A program made the translations under genes and the position numbers. The notes beneath the pieces are model-generated. The model ran no database searches and was not told the origin of the DNA. It saw nothing but the letters and a program-made list of their open reading frames with translations. A DNA stretch of 64,000 nucleotides from Ascaphus truei (lineage: Eukaryota > Chordata > Amphibia > Anura > Ascaphidae), in NCBI GenBank assembly GCA_036426205.1, contig CM071568.1:53307146-53371145 (forward strand), written 5' to 3'. Shown piece by piece: positions 9,850-21,735 of this stretch (within the stretch, counting starts at the first letter, position 1; every line of letters begins with the position of its first letter).

Positions 9850-11618
9850 GCTCAAATGGAGCCGTGCGTCCTGGTCTCTGGTAATACAAAAGACTTACCG
9901 GGTAAGGTGACCGCCCGGGAGGAGGCTGGAGTGCTTCCACTGGTGGAGCAGGAGCGGGACCGCTACCTGCCGATTGACAGCAGCAACCATGAGCTGTCCC
10001 GGTGCTTTTCAACTGGGATGTATCCTGACCATCATCATCAGACGACGGCAGCAACTGAGGGCGATCCGTAGTGATGCCTCGGCCGTAGCATCACTCCAGC
10101 GCGGGAAGAAGCATCTACCTGCTTGACCGAGCATGAGCGGAGTCCTGCACCAAGGCTGTGGCTGCTCCTAGAAAGACGACATCATACATGTTTGCTTCTG
10201 TCCGAGAGGACCACGCGACTGCCAGGAGCCATCGGATCATCTTGCTTCTTCCCTCCAGGTTTCAGCGGAGGAAAGCGGTGAAGAGGTACCGGCAGGTACT
10301 TCTTCCAATGTGGAGGATGACAACACCCTTATGGTGCAACCGAAGGATATCGACGCACATCCGGTGTGACCAGATGACGTCACAGTGGAGGCGACCACCA
10401 GGGTGGAGGAGGACCCGACCATACCCACTCAGGTGAGTACCGCTCCACTTGACCTGGCATTACAGAGGCACCATGACCGCACCAAGAGCAGAGGGCGTAA
10501 GGCCTCTACAGACCCTGAGAAGCACCAGATGCTGACGGTGACCTTCCGTGGTAGGTCTTTTATCAATGACCTTCCCAGACCTGTTGCCGGGCCTAAGACT
10601 GTTACTACCTGGGCACGGGGCAACAAGATAGCAGCAACACCCTCTCTGGACAGGAGAGACTAGGGGATCTCAGATGAGGAGCATCCAGAAGGAGGGAGGT
10701 GGGCTGATTATTCGACATTCGCAGGGGAAGGGTCAGACAAATCCACTAAGACAGAGACATATGGAGTGTCCTCTAGGGTGGCTTCTGAGTCTAATATATC
10801 CACTAACAGTGATATAAATGCGGGGAAGGTAATGCAGTGGTGGGACCCCATGTTTCAGGGTTATATCCCCTACATGAACCGTACCCGGTTCCTTATAATC
10901 AGTGGTGACCTACAGTAGTAGATCACTGGTGGGAGGAAGGGGAGTTCTCTGCAGAAGAGGCCATCAGGAGAAGAGAGAGGGAAATCAAACTAGCGGAAAT
11001 ACAAACCACCGGCCAGGTTGCAAATTTCAACGAACAACCCACCTAGTAGCCATTATTTTGGGTATTTCTGGGACAGGCCTGCGGCTGCAAGTTAACCAAA
11101 CTTAGCAGGGCGAACCGGTTAATAGTTCAAAGGTTCAGGCAGTCCCATCGGTATGACTACCCTATGTCACCAAGCCCATCATGAGGGAGATAGAGGAAAA
11201 CATAAACGAATGGTTAAGGGATGCTGTTCTAGAACATCTAGCCTCTAAGTGAAGTGACTACCGATATTTTACAGATAAGCGAGTCTGCTACCTGATGAGT
11301 GTGTGGAGGGTGGGCACAGGCATCTATATGGACCATGTTGAGTACATATCGGAGCGGGGTTCCCAAAGGATGTACTCAGTTACAGTTCCTGACTAAAATG
11401 GCAGTTTAGTTAAAAAGCCTGAGCCTTATCATTATTATTAGAGTGGGTAAAAGATTCTCCATGTATTGGAGTGATTTGTATGCCCCAGTGTTATGAACTG
11501 TATGCAATTGTATTGTTATCAATTGTTATGCATTTGTTTCAGATTGTTCCAGTTGAAGGATGGTACAACAAAATGTAGGTTCCAAGCAGGGATGTGGGAT
11601 TCTCCACCAGAGGGAGAG
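9850..11618 (+). other. interior of an LTR retroelement, function not recognised
   Basis: This region leads directly into a polypurine tract (AGAGGGAGAG, 11609-11618) and an LTR, so it should be element interior. Broken plus-strand frames are visible: 10385-10663 (charged, with KSRGRKASTDPEK), a piece with QWWDPMFQGYIPYMN near 10830, and one near 11180-11390 with EIEENINEWLRDAVLEHLAS and DYRYFTDKRVCYLMSVWRVG. Stops and shifts divide them. I do not recognise RT, RNase H or integrase motifs. A gag-like protein or a non-autonomous cargo are both possible. Confidence 0.4.
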
Positions 11619-12350
11619 TGTAGCCATGTCTAGTTTTGGCTACTAATATGCCCTGTCTAACATGTAAGTCCTAGTATCTGTGCAGGCAGTGTTAGGACTA
11701 TTCCGGGGTTTCCCCAGCAGTGAGCAGCTCCCATGAGTGACAGGGAAATGTGGGTCTAGGGTCTGTGTTCTGCCAAATCAGGGGCTAATACCTGGGACCC
11801 TCCCCCAGGGTACTTAAGGTGCTGCACTACCAAATGTAGTGAGTGTTTTCTTTCATGAGAGAGCCTGTCCCAGGATGAATGTGTGCAGGGCTCTAACCAC
11901 CTTCCATCCCCTCCCTTAGGGGAGTAGGAGTGGGGACTATACCTCTTCCTCAACCAGGGAGCAAGGGAAGAGTTAGGATAGACTCTCGGGCCCTTGCCAG
12001 GGGTTGAGTCCAGGGACCATCATAAGGCTTGGAAGATAACTGAATCAGTTGAAAGCAGTATTCTGAAGTTGAGAATAAAGCACCAGTTCTTTTACATACT
12101 CCTGCCTGAGACTGCAATCTATCAGGGAGAGTATCAGAGGGTTCTCCAGCAGGGATTGTCTCAGGCACTCCTGGAGCCTGCTAGAGATGGAGGCGCTGAA
12201 CCACCGAGAGAAGAAATAAACATCACCCCAAAAGCCTGTCCTGTCTTTCCCATACCACCGGCGGAAAGCTCAGCATCCTTTGAACCAGCAGGTAACCAAC
12301 ACTACACACGGTAACAGAGGAATCTCCCAGAGGGTGGGGGGAAACCTGAT
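11619..12350 (+). repeat. LTR (gypsy-type)
   Basis: Starts TGTAGCCATG right after the polypurine tract and runs about 730 bp. Its last part (12325-12345) carries the CTCCCAGAGGGTGGGGG block seen near the end of the LTR at 4540-5661. The right end runs into an (AT)n tract and the inverted arm of a PLE, so the terminal bases and target duplication cannot be read. Confidence 0.6.
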
Positions 12351-12367
12351 ATATATATATATATATA
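12349..12367. repeat. (AT)n microsatellite at a PLE boundary
   Basis: Nine to ten AT units directly before the left arm of the PLE. See the finding on PLE ends and TA-rich microsatellites. Confidence 0.9.
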
Positions 12368-12803
12368 GAAACAAAAACAAAACAGAGAGTGCACGCCCCA
12401 TAGTGTGATCCTGTACAGTTTAATGGGGAGGGGTTGGTGAGAGGGATTAAAAACACTTAAAAAGTATAAGTGATAAATAAGCAATTTGTGACAATAATAT
12501 CACCACCGATGCAGGCCGTCCCGTGATGTATTGGAATCCAACTGGAACCCTTGTGCTGTGCATCCGACAGTGTCCGTTCTTTTCAGCAATCAAATGAAGT
12601 CCTCCACGCAATGTGTCATCAGAGTGGGCCTCAATTCTGATCCTGCATGCTCCAGCCGTAAAGCACGCAGACAACGTGGTGACGTAATGTCGTAATTTTA
12701 CGTCCCTGACGCGTTTCGTCACAATACTGCAACTTTATCAAAGGGATTTGTACACAAACAGTAGTGGCTGGATATATATACTGGAGTGTCTGCGATTCCA
12801 TTG
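12364..12803 (-). repeat. inverted 5' terminal repeat (pLTR arm) of the nested PLE
   Basis: About 440 bp that is the reverse complement of 20930-21372, with very few differences by eye. PLEs often carry such terminal repeats (pLTRs), with an inverted partial copy at the 5' end. Position and orientation fit: coding sequence of the plus-strand PLE starts just inside this arm. It contains a hammerhead-like motif on the minus strand. Confidence 0.85.
12703..12746 (-). ncRNA. hammerhead-like ribozyme motif, copy A
   Basis: Reading the minus strand: helix I half UCCCU; core UUGAUAA plus an extra A; helix II GUUGCA/UGUGAC with a GUAU loop; GAAA; ACGCGU; cleavage triplet GUC; helix I half AGGGA. Core positions 3 and 8 are U and A instead of C and G, keeping a pair. 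Self-cleavage is inferred, not shown. Confidence 0.6.
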
Positions 12804-13023
12804 GTGGAGGGGGGGAAGGGGAGGCGAGGGGGAAGGGTAGGGGGAAGAATTTTTCCAATGTCCTGGATTCCTTCAATCGCAATGATATGGGCTTGCAATT
12901 TACATTTGATATCAGTCCAAAATCAGTGGTATTTTTGGATCTTATTTTAACTTCAGATCCAAATCGTAATATCATTACTACCACACATTTCAAGCCCATT
13001 GCAGTTAACAATTACGTTAATGC
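12804..13023 (+). pseudogene. PLE reverse transcriptase fragment (thumb entry)
   Basis: A purine-rich leader is followed from about 12841 by PLE coding sequence: LQFTFDISPKSVVFLDLIL, then NIITTTHFKPIAVNNYVNA. The latter matches the minus-strand family-3 PLE (NIITTTHFKSVSVNSYVHA). It lacks the RT palm, so the copy is 5'-truncated. At 13024 it is cut by the L1, and the PLE resumes near 19505 with roughly 190 residues missing in between. Confidence 0.8.
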
Positions 13024-13581
13024 AACCTCCGGATCAGAGGGGTCACTGAAGCCGTTCTGGACAGCGAGGAATTCATCCTAAAATGGCTGGAGACCCTCCT
13101 CCCTGACACCCCAAAAGAGTTTCTGGCACTGGACAGATGCCACAGAGCCCTCAGATCTAAACCGTTACTGCACGAACAACCCAGGGACATCGTGCTCAGA
13201 CTACACTACTACCGCACCAAAGAAGCAGTCTTACACAAGACAAGACCCCTACCGGTGGTGGAATACGAGGGCGTTAGAATGTCCATCTTCCAGGACCTGT
13301 CCCCGGAGACGTTGGCACGCCGGAGAGCCCTACTACCAGTCACAAAAAATCTAAGGGACAAGGGGGTAAGGTACAGATGGACCTTCCCCTTCGGCCTGCA
13401 GGTAGTAAGAAGTGGCAAAACACTCACCCCCTGAGGACCAGAAGAGGGGACAGCCTTCCTCCACAAGCTGGGCCTGGGAGAAGCCCCTGCAGCCGAGGAC
13501 CCAACTGCCGCCCTCCTGGAACCAGTGTGGGAGCAAAGAGCAAGACCCCCCAGGGAACAGAGGCGAGCCGTACAAACTTAA
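13024..13581 (+). pseudogene. L1 ORF1 protein, C-terminal part, truncated
   Basis: Begins abruptly with NLRIRGVTEAVLD, the start of the RRM-like domain of L1 ORF1p, the RNA-binding chaperone of L1 particles. The conserved C-terminal domain follows: PRDIVLRLHYYRTKEAVL, then RRALLPVTKNLRDKGVRYRW and FPFGLQV. A TGA at 13432-13434 interrupts an otherwise sensible frame that continues to a TAA at 13579-13581. The coiled-coil N-terminus is missing, so the L1 was 5'-truncated on insertion into the PLE. Confidence 0.88.
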
Positions 13582-15295
13582 AGCCCCCGCAAAATAGTCT
13601 GAAATAAAGTTATGCCTCCCGTTGACAAAAGTTTAATTTTTTTTAGTTAAGTTCACAAATAAAATGCTCCCGGCCCTGGAGAAGCGGAACTACAAGTAAG
13701 ACTCCACCTTCGGTAAAGAACGCTCAGAGCCCCGACGCCTCAGCCACAACCGGTCAAGAATCACCCACCAAGCACCTAGAGAAAAATCCACTACGAGTAA
13801 ATTTGCGGCCTACCTTTTCGTTGAGGGCGCCCCTCCGCACAAGATGGCGATGACTCCCTGGACGGCGGGAATCCACCGTGACCCGCAGAAGCTGGAAGAG
13901 AGCGGTGAACAGGAAGCAGGAGCAGGCGAACGCACATCCACACTGGAGAGAGACGAGATCCAAAATGGCCGCCACCCGGATGTGCGTCACGATGTGGAAC
14001 CGGAAGGAGCAACGCCATCTTAGAGGTGGCGCGGAACCGGCTACCAGTGTTGCGGGCAGATGACGTCGCAGGCAGGGACAAGGACGATCCAAGGCCTCGC
14101 GAGGTGGCCAGAAGGTGCCGGGCCACCCGCGCAGGCAGAGAGCAGGCACCGTACCGGCCAGGCGCGGGGTTTTTTAAATTTAGAAAGTGGGATCAGCAGC
14201 ACGGGGGGAATAAATACATAAACGAAGTAGCGGCTGAGACATAGACATAGACGGGGAAGGAGAGGGGGAAGAAGAGAAACAATCTTATAGAAGGTTCAAG
14301 CAGGTAGGCAGAGTGACAATAAGCAAGTGCAGAGAGACGTAGGGAAAGAATACAATAGGCAGGAGTTAGGAAGTAGGTCAGAGCAAGGGAGACGCTGGGA
14401 GACAGCAAGTAGCAAAGAAGCCGAAGGAGGGAAGTAAGGGCTAGTGTAAGTAAGGAACTGAGAGTGAGGAAGAATAGAAGTAGATAAATAAGCAAAGAGA
14501 AGGAAAAAGGGAGGTGCAAGCTGGAAAGGGGGAGTGGTGACTGGTAGCTGAGTGAAGGGGGAGGTGAGGAAAGTTATAGCAGGTATTGCAGAGAAGGTAT
14601 TGGGGATGTGATAGCAGGTGAGAGGGTAAGGGAGGCAGTGGTTAGGATAGGAGGGGAAGAGAGGAAAGGAAATTAGAGGGACAAGGCTAAGATAGATAAA
14701 AGAGGCCACACAGGGAGGACGGAAATAAGGGAAGGGGGGGAGGGAACGGCGAGTAAAGAGTGGAAATGTAGGTTGCTGGGGCCCTGATACAGGGCATCAA
14801 TCGAGAGTGAAAGGGCCGGGGCAGACACTAGCTGTTCTTAGACAAGTTAGATTTCGTTAAGATAAGCTCAGGAAGAGCGAGGCAGGAGAGGTGGGTAGCG
14901 ACCTGCTTCAAAAATCTGCATGGACCATGCACTAGGGGGGAGGAGGGTGGGTCTCCAAAGCCCTAGTGAAGTCCTTTGGGTCAAGACGACGAGGGAGGGC
15001 GAACCTTACCCCTCGTTACGTCTGGACTGCAGGAGAAGAGTCCAGTTACCCAAAGGCGATGTTCTTGTCGGAGAGACTGTCTCGCCAAGACGACGAGATC
15101 TCTGCTATTATATGTCATGTTTTGTGTTTTTCTTGTGTCCCCCCCGGTATATCCTCTTGTGTGCCCCCCCTTTTTGTGTTTCTGTAGGTGGGACAGAGCG
15201 TTGCTGCTGTACATGGAGGAGAGGAGGCTTTGATTCCGGCCCAGACGCGCCTCATAGGAACAGATATCACCAGACACGTCGACCCATTCCCTTCG
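13582..15295 (+). other. L1 inter-ORF region with CpG-rich promoter-like insert
   Basis: 1.7 kb between ORF1 and ORF2. Bases 13640-14240 are CpG-rich and carry three YY1-like sites (AAGATGGC at 13841, AAAATGGCCGCC at 13962, GCCATCTT at 14014) and a CRE-like TGACGTCG at 14061. Bases 14230-14900 are almost purely purine on the plus strand. Bases 14900-15295 look like ordinary leader before ORF2. I do not see a host exon. It may be a second L1 5' UTR or an inserted promoter fragment. Confidence 0.45.
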
Positions 15296-18200
15296 ATGAG
15301 TAAGGAACTCAGGCGGGTATCACATAACATTAAAGGGTTTAATAGCCCGGCTAAACGCAGAGTCGCCTTCCGGGATTACAAGCTTAAAGGGGCAGAAATT
15401 CTGTTTCTGCAGGAAACACATTTCTCTCAGGACAACTACCCCAAGTTCCTAGATAAAGATTACACGACACATTTCATGTCTTCCGCGAAAGTCAAGAAAA
15501 AAGGGGTGGCCATACTAATCCATAAACGAATACCGTTTGTAACCGACAAGGCATTCAAAGATAAAGAGGGTAGATTTCTCATTGTAAGAGGAGCAATCCA
15601 AGGGTTCCCAATTACTCTAGCAACACTATACGCCCCAAATGAAACAGCCCCAGATTTCTTCTCCTCCTTCTTTGGGAAACTTAGCAAAGTGGCCCGAGGA
15701 AATATTATAGTTGCAGGTGACCTGAACAGAGCACTAAGAGAGGACCTAGACAGATTTTCATCCACTAATGTAACACACAGACCTGACATACTATTAATTA
15801 AAAATGGTTGACGTGACTGCCAATTACTCGACATGTGGAGGGAACAACACCAGAGACTGAGGGAATACACCTTTTACTCACACCCACACAACACATATAG
15901 CAGGATTGATTACTTCCTTGTATCCAATAGATTGGTCCCTGGGGTCTCTCACACCGAGATCCATGATATTTCATGGTCAGACCATGCATCTATAGAGCTG
16001 CGATGCACACTAATTCCACTAAACAGACCTAGAGCGAACTGGAAGTTAAACGAGATTTTGTTGAAAATCCCAGCCCTGCAGGCAGAAATTGGGGAAAAGC
16101 TCAAACAATATTTCGAGGAGAACGAGGGGAGTGTGGCAGCACACTCCTCGCTGTGGGAGGCCCATAAAGCTACCCTCAGAAGGGTCATTATGAATCTAGC
16201 CGCTAAAAGAAAAAGAGAACGTGAGGGAAAAATCCTGATGCTAGAAGAGCAGGTAGCGGAGCTTTCCTCCCTACACAAAAACAATAAAAATGCCCACACG
16301 TTGACTAAATTATTAGCCACCAAAACTAGTCTTAACCTCCTCCTTTCCGCCCAGGCTGAGAAGGAAATGACCTGGTCCCAGCGGAAATTCTATGAAAAAG
16401 CCAACAAGCCTGACACACTACTTGCCAACAAGCTAAAAAACAAGCTCCCAAACTATCACATTCACGCAATCCGAAACCACGAAGGGGACCTTACCTCCAT
16501 CCCAGAGAAAATTGCAGGGGAATTCAAAAAGTACTACGAAATACTATACAATGGGGATAAGGTGACCCACAATCGGAAGACAAAAGAGGAGTTACGGTCC
16601 TTCTTAAAAGAGGCAAAATTACCAACTTTGAAGAGATGCGACAAGGAGGCACTCCAGTCGGACTTCTCGATGGAGGAACTCTCTGGGGTCATCAAAGCAC
16701 TAAAACCCGCTAAGGCCCCAGGGCCGGGTGGCTTTTCGAACTTATATTATAAAAAATATATAAAAATTCTAGCCCCCCACATGTTAAAATGATTCAACGA
16801 AATTTTATCAGGGGCCTCATTCCCAGCGCAAATGCTCCAAGCCTCAATCTCGGTGATCCATTAACCTGGAAAGGACCCGGCAGACTGTAAGAGCTACGGC
16901 CCATTTCACTGATTAACTCAGATCTCAAAATATACTCTAAACTTATAGGCAACAGGGTGGGTAGAGTTCTTCCTGGGTTAATCCATACGGATCAGGTAGG
17001 GTTTATCGGAGGTAGGCAAGCGGCAGACAATTCCAGGAGAATTATTGACCTAATAGATCTGGCCCAAAAAGAAAAAATACACTCCATGGTGTTAAGTCTG
17101 GACGCTGAGAAAGCCTTCGATAGAATAGACTGGCCCTACCTAACAGAAACACTGAGAGCATTTGGCTTTGAGGGACGCCTTCTGCAGGCTATCCTGGCGC
17201 TGTGTACAAACCCAACAGCAAGAGTGAGATATCAAGGTTTCCCCTCAGAACAATTTGAAATCAAAAGTGGAACACGACAGGGATGCCCGTTGTCACCACT
17301 ACTGTTCGCCTTATGTATAGAACCCCTGGCGGCACACATCAGAAATAACCCAGATATCTCTGGTATTCTAGTGGGAGACCAAATGTACAAAGCCGCTCTA
17401 TATGCGGACGATGTCATTCTCACATTAGCCAAACCTCTCACATCTCTTCCAAATGTATTTAATATACTGGGCAAATTTAACCAAATATCGGGATTTAAGA
17501 TCAATCAGTCTCAATCAGAAGCCCTCAATATTAATTTACCAAAAGAAGTCGAAAAACTGATTGACCTCAATTTTAAGTTCAAATGGCAACCCTCCGCTAT
17601 CAAATATTTAGGGGTTTATCTCACGAGGGATTACAAATCTTTATATAAAGCAAACTTCCCCAAGGTCATTAGGACGGTGGGGGAGGATCTCCGGACCTGG
17701 ATGAAGGGAAGTATCTCATGGATTGGGAGGATACATAGCGTGAAAATGAATCTCCTCCCAAAGATGCTATATCTCTTCCAGAGTCTCCCTATCCCTTTGG
17801 TACAGGCGGACATCCTCTCCCTCCAGTCAAAAATAATGAAATTTATTTGGAACAGGAAAAACCCAAGAATTGCTAAGGGAATCTTAAAACGTCCCACATT
17901 AAAAGGAGGGTTAGCGGTGCCTTGCTTGCAGGCCTACTACAAAGCAGCCCAATTAGGGCAGATACTCCAATGGCACACTGACCCAAGCTTACGGAGATGG
18001 GTAGAATTGGAGAGGAAATGTTGTGCACCAATTGAAATCCGAAACTTAATCTGGCGACCAAGAGAAGGGGTACGCAAGATGAACATTCCGCTGCAGACCA
18101 TGGTCAATTCAATAAAAGTTTGGGAGGCCACGAAATTCAAATGTCAATTGACTACCAAATCATCTTTAATGACGCCAATAGTGGGCAATCCAGACTTCGC

Positions 18201-19101
18201 TCTGGGCCTGAATAGCAAAAATTTCCAGATTTGGACTCAAAAGGGGTTCTCCCGACTAAAAGATCTGGAGGGCATAACGACCATACAAACATTTGATCAA
18301 ATTAAATCCTCTAATAATATCCCAAATAGTGAATTCTTTAGGTACCTCCAGATCAGAGATTTCTATAATAAAACGCAAATTAGACCAGCTCGAACAAATT
18401 TTGAGCAGCTGTATTCCAGAGATACGGACACAAGGGGACTTACATCTATAATGTACAGGGAAGTGATCGTCCAGACGACGACCACCGACAATAGACTGAG
18501 TTACATGAGACACTGGGAATCGGACCTAGGGGAGACTCTAGAGGACGATGAATGGGACAGAATTATACTGGCGGCTGCGAAAAGCTCTATCTGCACCACA
18601 TTAAAGGAGAACGTATATAAAGTCCTTATGAGGTGGTATTACACTCCGACGCCCTCAGCAAAATTTGTAAAAGGCTACTCCCCTCTTTGCCCTAAGCAGT
18701 GTGGTGAAGTGGCGGATCTCCGTCATATGTTGTGGTCTTGCACTAGGATAGCCCCGATTTGGGAACAGATTAGAGATTGGATTCAGCGGATTCTTGGTTT
18801 GGAGATCCCCCTGGACCCGTGGCTGTTCTTGCTGGGCAGGCGGATCCAGGGTCTGTCAAATGCGACGCATAAATTGATCGCGCATTTTGCTACTGCTACG
18901 AGGTGCGAGATCGCAGCACTATGGAAGCAACAAGAAATCCCAATTATCCCTAAGATCAAAAACAGAATTTGGCATGTCTGCCGGATGGAGCAATTAACGA
19001 GTTTAGTTAATGACTCCGGCACAAATTTTCTAAAAATCTGGGATCCATGGCTGGCCCAGGTAGACATCCCAGGAGTGAATGCCACCACAATCTTGCAATA
19101 A
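15296..19101 (+). pseudogene. L1 ORF2 (APE endonuclease and reverse transcriptase), broken
   Basis: ATG at 15296 gives MSKELRRVSHNIKGFNSP, the start of the apurinic-type endonuclease that nicks target DNA. Catalytic residues are seen in FLQETH, YAPNE, AGDLN, SRIDYFLVS and WSDHASI. The RT follows: LSLDAEKAFDRIDW (motif A), RQGCPLSPLLFALC (motif B), YADDVIL (catalytic), and a C-terminal zinc knuckle in CPKQCGEVADLRHMLWSC. Breaks: TGA at 15809-15811, TGA at 16790-16792, TAA near 16862, and a one-base loss near 16895 within the SYRPIS block. From 16957 to the end 714 codons are open. This is one of the two most complete elements here but is clearly dead. Confidence 0.93.
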
Positions 19102-19504
19102 TTTATCTAGGTGCGTTCTCCTTTGAGGGCAGATCAGACGACACGACTTAGGGACTTACAGATAGCAGACGGCCCCACAGGCTTAGAATTAGAAAAAAAA
19201 TACGGAAGAAGAGCCCGCTCCCTGTAACCTCATCAGCAGACACTGAGCGGGATGGCCAAAGTCCAGCAGAAAGAACAGGAACAAGAAACATCCGCCGCTC
19301 ATCCCCCATTCCCCCCCCCTTCACTACCCCTTTCCCCTGCCCCCTTGTCGAGTTTGTCCCGTCTTGTTTGTAAAGTTGTTTGAAGAGGTGTATTAGTAAT
19401 GTCTATATATGTGTTTGACATAATTGGAACCGTTACAACGGTTGTGTTACATTGGTTGTACTTGTAATTCTCCAATAAAAAATTTTAAGTTGAAAAAAAC
19501 AAAA
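19102..19504 (+). other. L1 3' UTR and poly(A) tail
   Basis: Non-coding, C-rich around 19300-19345, with AATAAAAAATTTT near 19474 followed by an A-rich tail broken by single C bases (19492-19510). It marks the 3' end of the L1, after which PLE coding sequence resumes. Confidence 0.75.
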
Positions 19505-20029
19505 AAAACAAACATTTTAGCTCCAAGTAAATTGAGACCATTAGTTGTGACTGCCGATGCAACATCTTTGGGCCAGGTGGGTAACCAGAGATGTGGCAGA
19601 AGACGTTGCATCACATGTAAACATTTAAACACCAAATCGGAGTTTGTCTCCCCTCATAAGAGTGGACAATATAATGTTAGGGGCAATATCAACTGCCTGA
19701 CTACATTTGTTGTCTATTTCCTGCAATGTGGTTGCAGCCTTCAATATGTAGGTCGCACCACTCGACCCCTTAGTACCAGGTTCCTGGAGCATAGGAGGAA
19801 TGTGATCAATGGAGTCAACACCCATAGTATACCAAAACATTTTTCATCTGTACATCATAAGGATCCTGGATCCATGAGTATTATGGGTATTGATCACATT
19901 CCTCCCTGTGCTCTAGGTGGGGATCGTTTTAAATCTTTGTGTAGAAGGGAGACATTCTGGATCCACCGTTTGGGGACACTAACCCCCGGGGGTCTAAATG
20001 AATGTCTGGATACCAGTACTCTGGTATGA
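19505..20029 (+). pseudogene. PLE C-terminus: zinc linker and GIY-YIG endonuclease
   Basis: Resumes the PLE after the L1 with NILAPSKLRPL, then a cysteine motif RCGRRRCITC (C-x4-C-x2-C), then the GIY-YIG nuclease: VVYFLQCGC, LQYVGRTTRPLSTRFLEHRR, and the likely catalytic Glu in CRRETFWIHRLGTL. It ends with GGLNECLDTSTLV and a TGA at 20027-20029. The nuclease makes the nick for target-primed reverse transcription. The domain has no stop, but it is separated from its RT by the L1 and a deletion. Confidence 0.9.
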
Positions 20030-20440
20030 GCTATAGGTACGGTTCTGTTTTTGTGCTCTTTGGTCCATTCCCCTCATCTCTGAAATATTCCTTCCTTTCT
20101 TCCCCTTTTTCCTTGCCCCCCCTCCCCCCCCCCCTTCCCCCCCCCCCCCCCCCCCCCCTCCCCTCCTCCCCCCCCTTATTCCTCCCATACGTTCTCACTT
20201 TCCTACCCCCTCCCCTTCCCCCTCCCCTCCCCTCCCCCCCCCTCTTTTCCCCTTCCTTACCTCTTGTTTTCCTTCACCTTCCCTACCCTTCTTTTCCACC
20301 TCCCCTTTCCCTTAATTATATTAATTATACTATATATTTACAATTCATATTTTATTCTCATATCCATCTGTTGTCAATTTTCCTTTTTCCTTTTTTCTTT
20401 TTCTTTTTCTTTTTCTTTACTTGAATTTCCATATAATTAT
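20030..20440 (+). repeat. polypyrimidine tract in the PLE 3' region
   Basis: Long C and CT runs (C20 around 20137-20158, CCCTCC blocks to 20260, TTTTTC repeats to 20420). It lies between the PLE stop codon and the 3' terminal repeat. No gene. Such tracts are prone to length change and sequencing error. Confidence 0.8.
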
Positions 20441-20929
20441 CCCGTATGAAATATGCCTTCAAACTCAATCTGTGTGTTAGGGCAGATAAAATCTAGCGCA
20501 TATCATGCATTGATGCAGTATTAGTCATCATGCATGTTTGTGTGCAGTTTTGAATGTCAGAACACACAGAGATTGTTTAGACCTTTAGGATTGATACTTT
20601 CAAATTGTAATATTGAATGTAAATTTATGAGATCAATTGGTGTTTATTGTATTTTTTTTAAAATTTAACAATTACTATAGGATTATTGAATATATCATAT
20701 ATTAATTATTTCTCCGAATTTTATTTAGTGGTATATGTTTAATGATGTTTTAATAATTTTTATTGTGATATTATTTTGATTTATTTCATCTTGTGTTTAT
20801 ACAATTAATACAAATATATTTCTGGGGTGTTCTGCGATCCATATTTGATTATCAATAGAAATTCAAGCGATATTTCGTATTAAATACATCTAGGCTCGTT
20901 TGTAGGGGCATAAATATCACAAATTGATG

Positions 20930-21372
20930 CACCAATTGAATCGCAGACACTCCAGTATACATATCCAGCCACTACTGTTCGTGTACAAATCCCTTTGATA
21001 AAGTTGCAGTATTGTGACGAAACGCATCAGGGACGTAAAATTACGACATTACATCACAACGTTGTCTGCGTGCTTTACGGCTGGAGCATGCAGGATCAGA
21101 ATTGAGGCCCACTCTGATGACACATTGCGTGGAGGACTTCATTTGGTTGCTGAAAAGAACGGACACTGTCGGATGCACAGTACAAGGGTTCCAGTTGGAT
21201 TCCAATACATCACGGGACGGCCTGCATCGGTGGTGATATTATTGTCACAAATTGCTTATTTATCACTTATACTTTGTAAGTGTTTTTAATCCCCCTCACC
21301 AACCCCTCCCCATTAAACTGTACAGGATCCCACTTTGGGGCGTGCGCTCTCTGTTTTGTGTTTGTTTCTATA
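20930..21372 (+). repeat. 3' terminal repeat (pLTR arm) of the nested PLE
   Basis: Reverse complement of 12364-12803. It contains the plus-strand hammerhead-like motif B. Sequence to about 21678 probably still belongs to this terminal repeat, since it then meets a (TA)n tract as other PLE ends do. Confidence 0.85.
20989..21032 (+). ncRNA. hammerhead-like ribozyme motif, copy B
   Basis: UCCCU; core UUGAUAA plus extra A; helix II GUUGCA/UGUGAC, loop GUAU; GAAA; then ACGCAU (palindrome broken by G to A); triplet AUC; AGGGA. Same family as copy A on the opposite arm. Confidence 0.55.
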
Positions 21373-21678
21373 GAATTTGCCTTGGAAGTGGTTCTTCCAT
21401 GTGAGAGCAGCCGTGGACCCCTGGATCCTGCAATCAGTTCCTGTATAACCAATCAGGGTCAAATTTGGGGTTTGGACTATTACAATTGGACATTTTATTT
21501 ATTTATTATTTCATTACAATTGTATACATTTTTGTAATAGAGTGTTCTATCTAGTTAATATAATTTTTAATCATATGTACTATAGGATTGTTTTTTATCA
21601 TTGAGCATAGTAATTTATAAAGGTTTTTCAATTGTTCACTGGTTTATAAGTGGCGTTACTATATTCATCTCTGTTCTG

Positions 21679-21679
21679 G

Positions 21680-21718
<39 letters not shown>

Positions 21719-21722
21719 TATA
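21679..21722. repeat. (TA)n microsatellite
   Basis: Almost pure TA with one TG interruption. It sits a few hundred bases beyond the right arm of the nested PLE. Confidence 0.95.
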
Positions 21723-21735
21723 AAATGGGCTCCAT

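Noticed and set aside
14193..14709. Leu/Ser/Pro-rich minus-strand frames of over 100 codons
   Set aside because: Shadow of a purine-rich strand; looks membrane-like only because pyrimidine-rich codons give Leu, Ser, Phe and Pro.
15940..18513. Minus-strand frames inside L1 ORF2
   Set aside because: Shadows of the RT coding strand.
19994..20188. Gly/Arg-rich minus-strand frame
   Set aside because: Produced by the C-rich tract; mirror of the polypyrimidine region behind the PLE.
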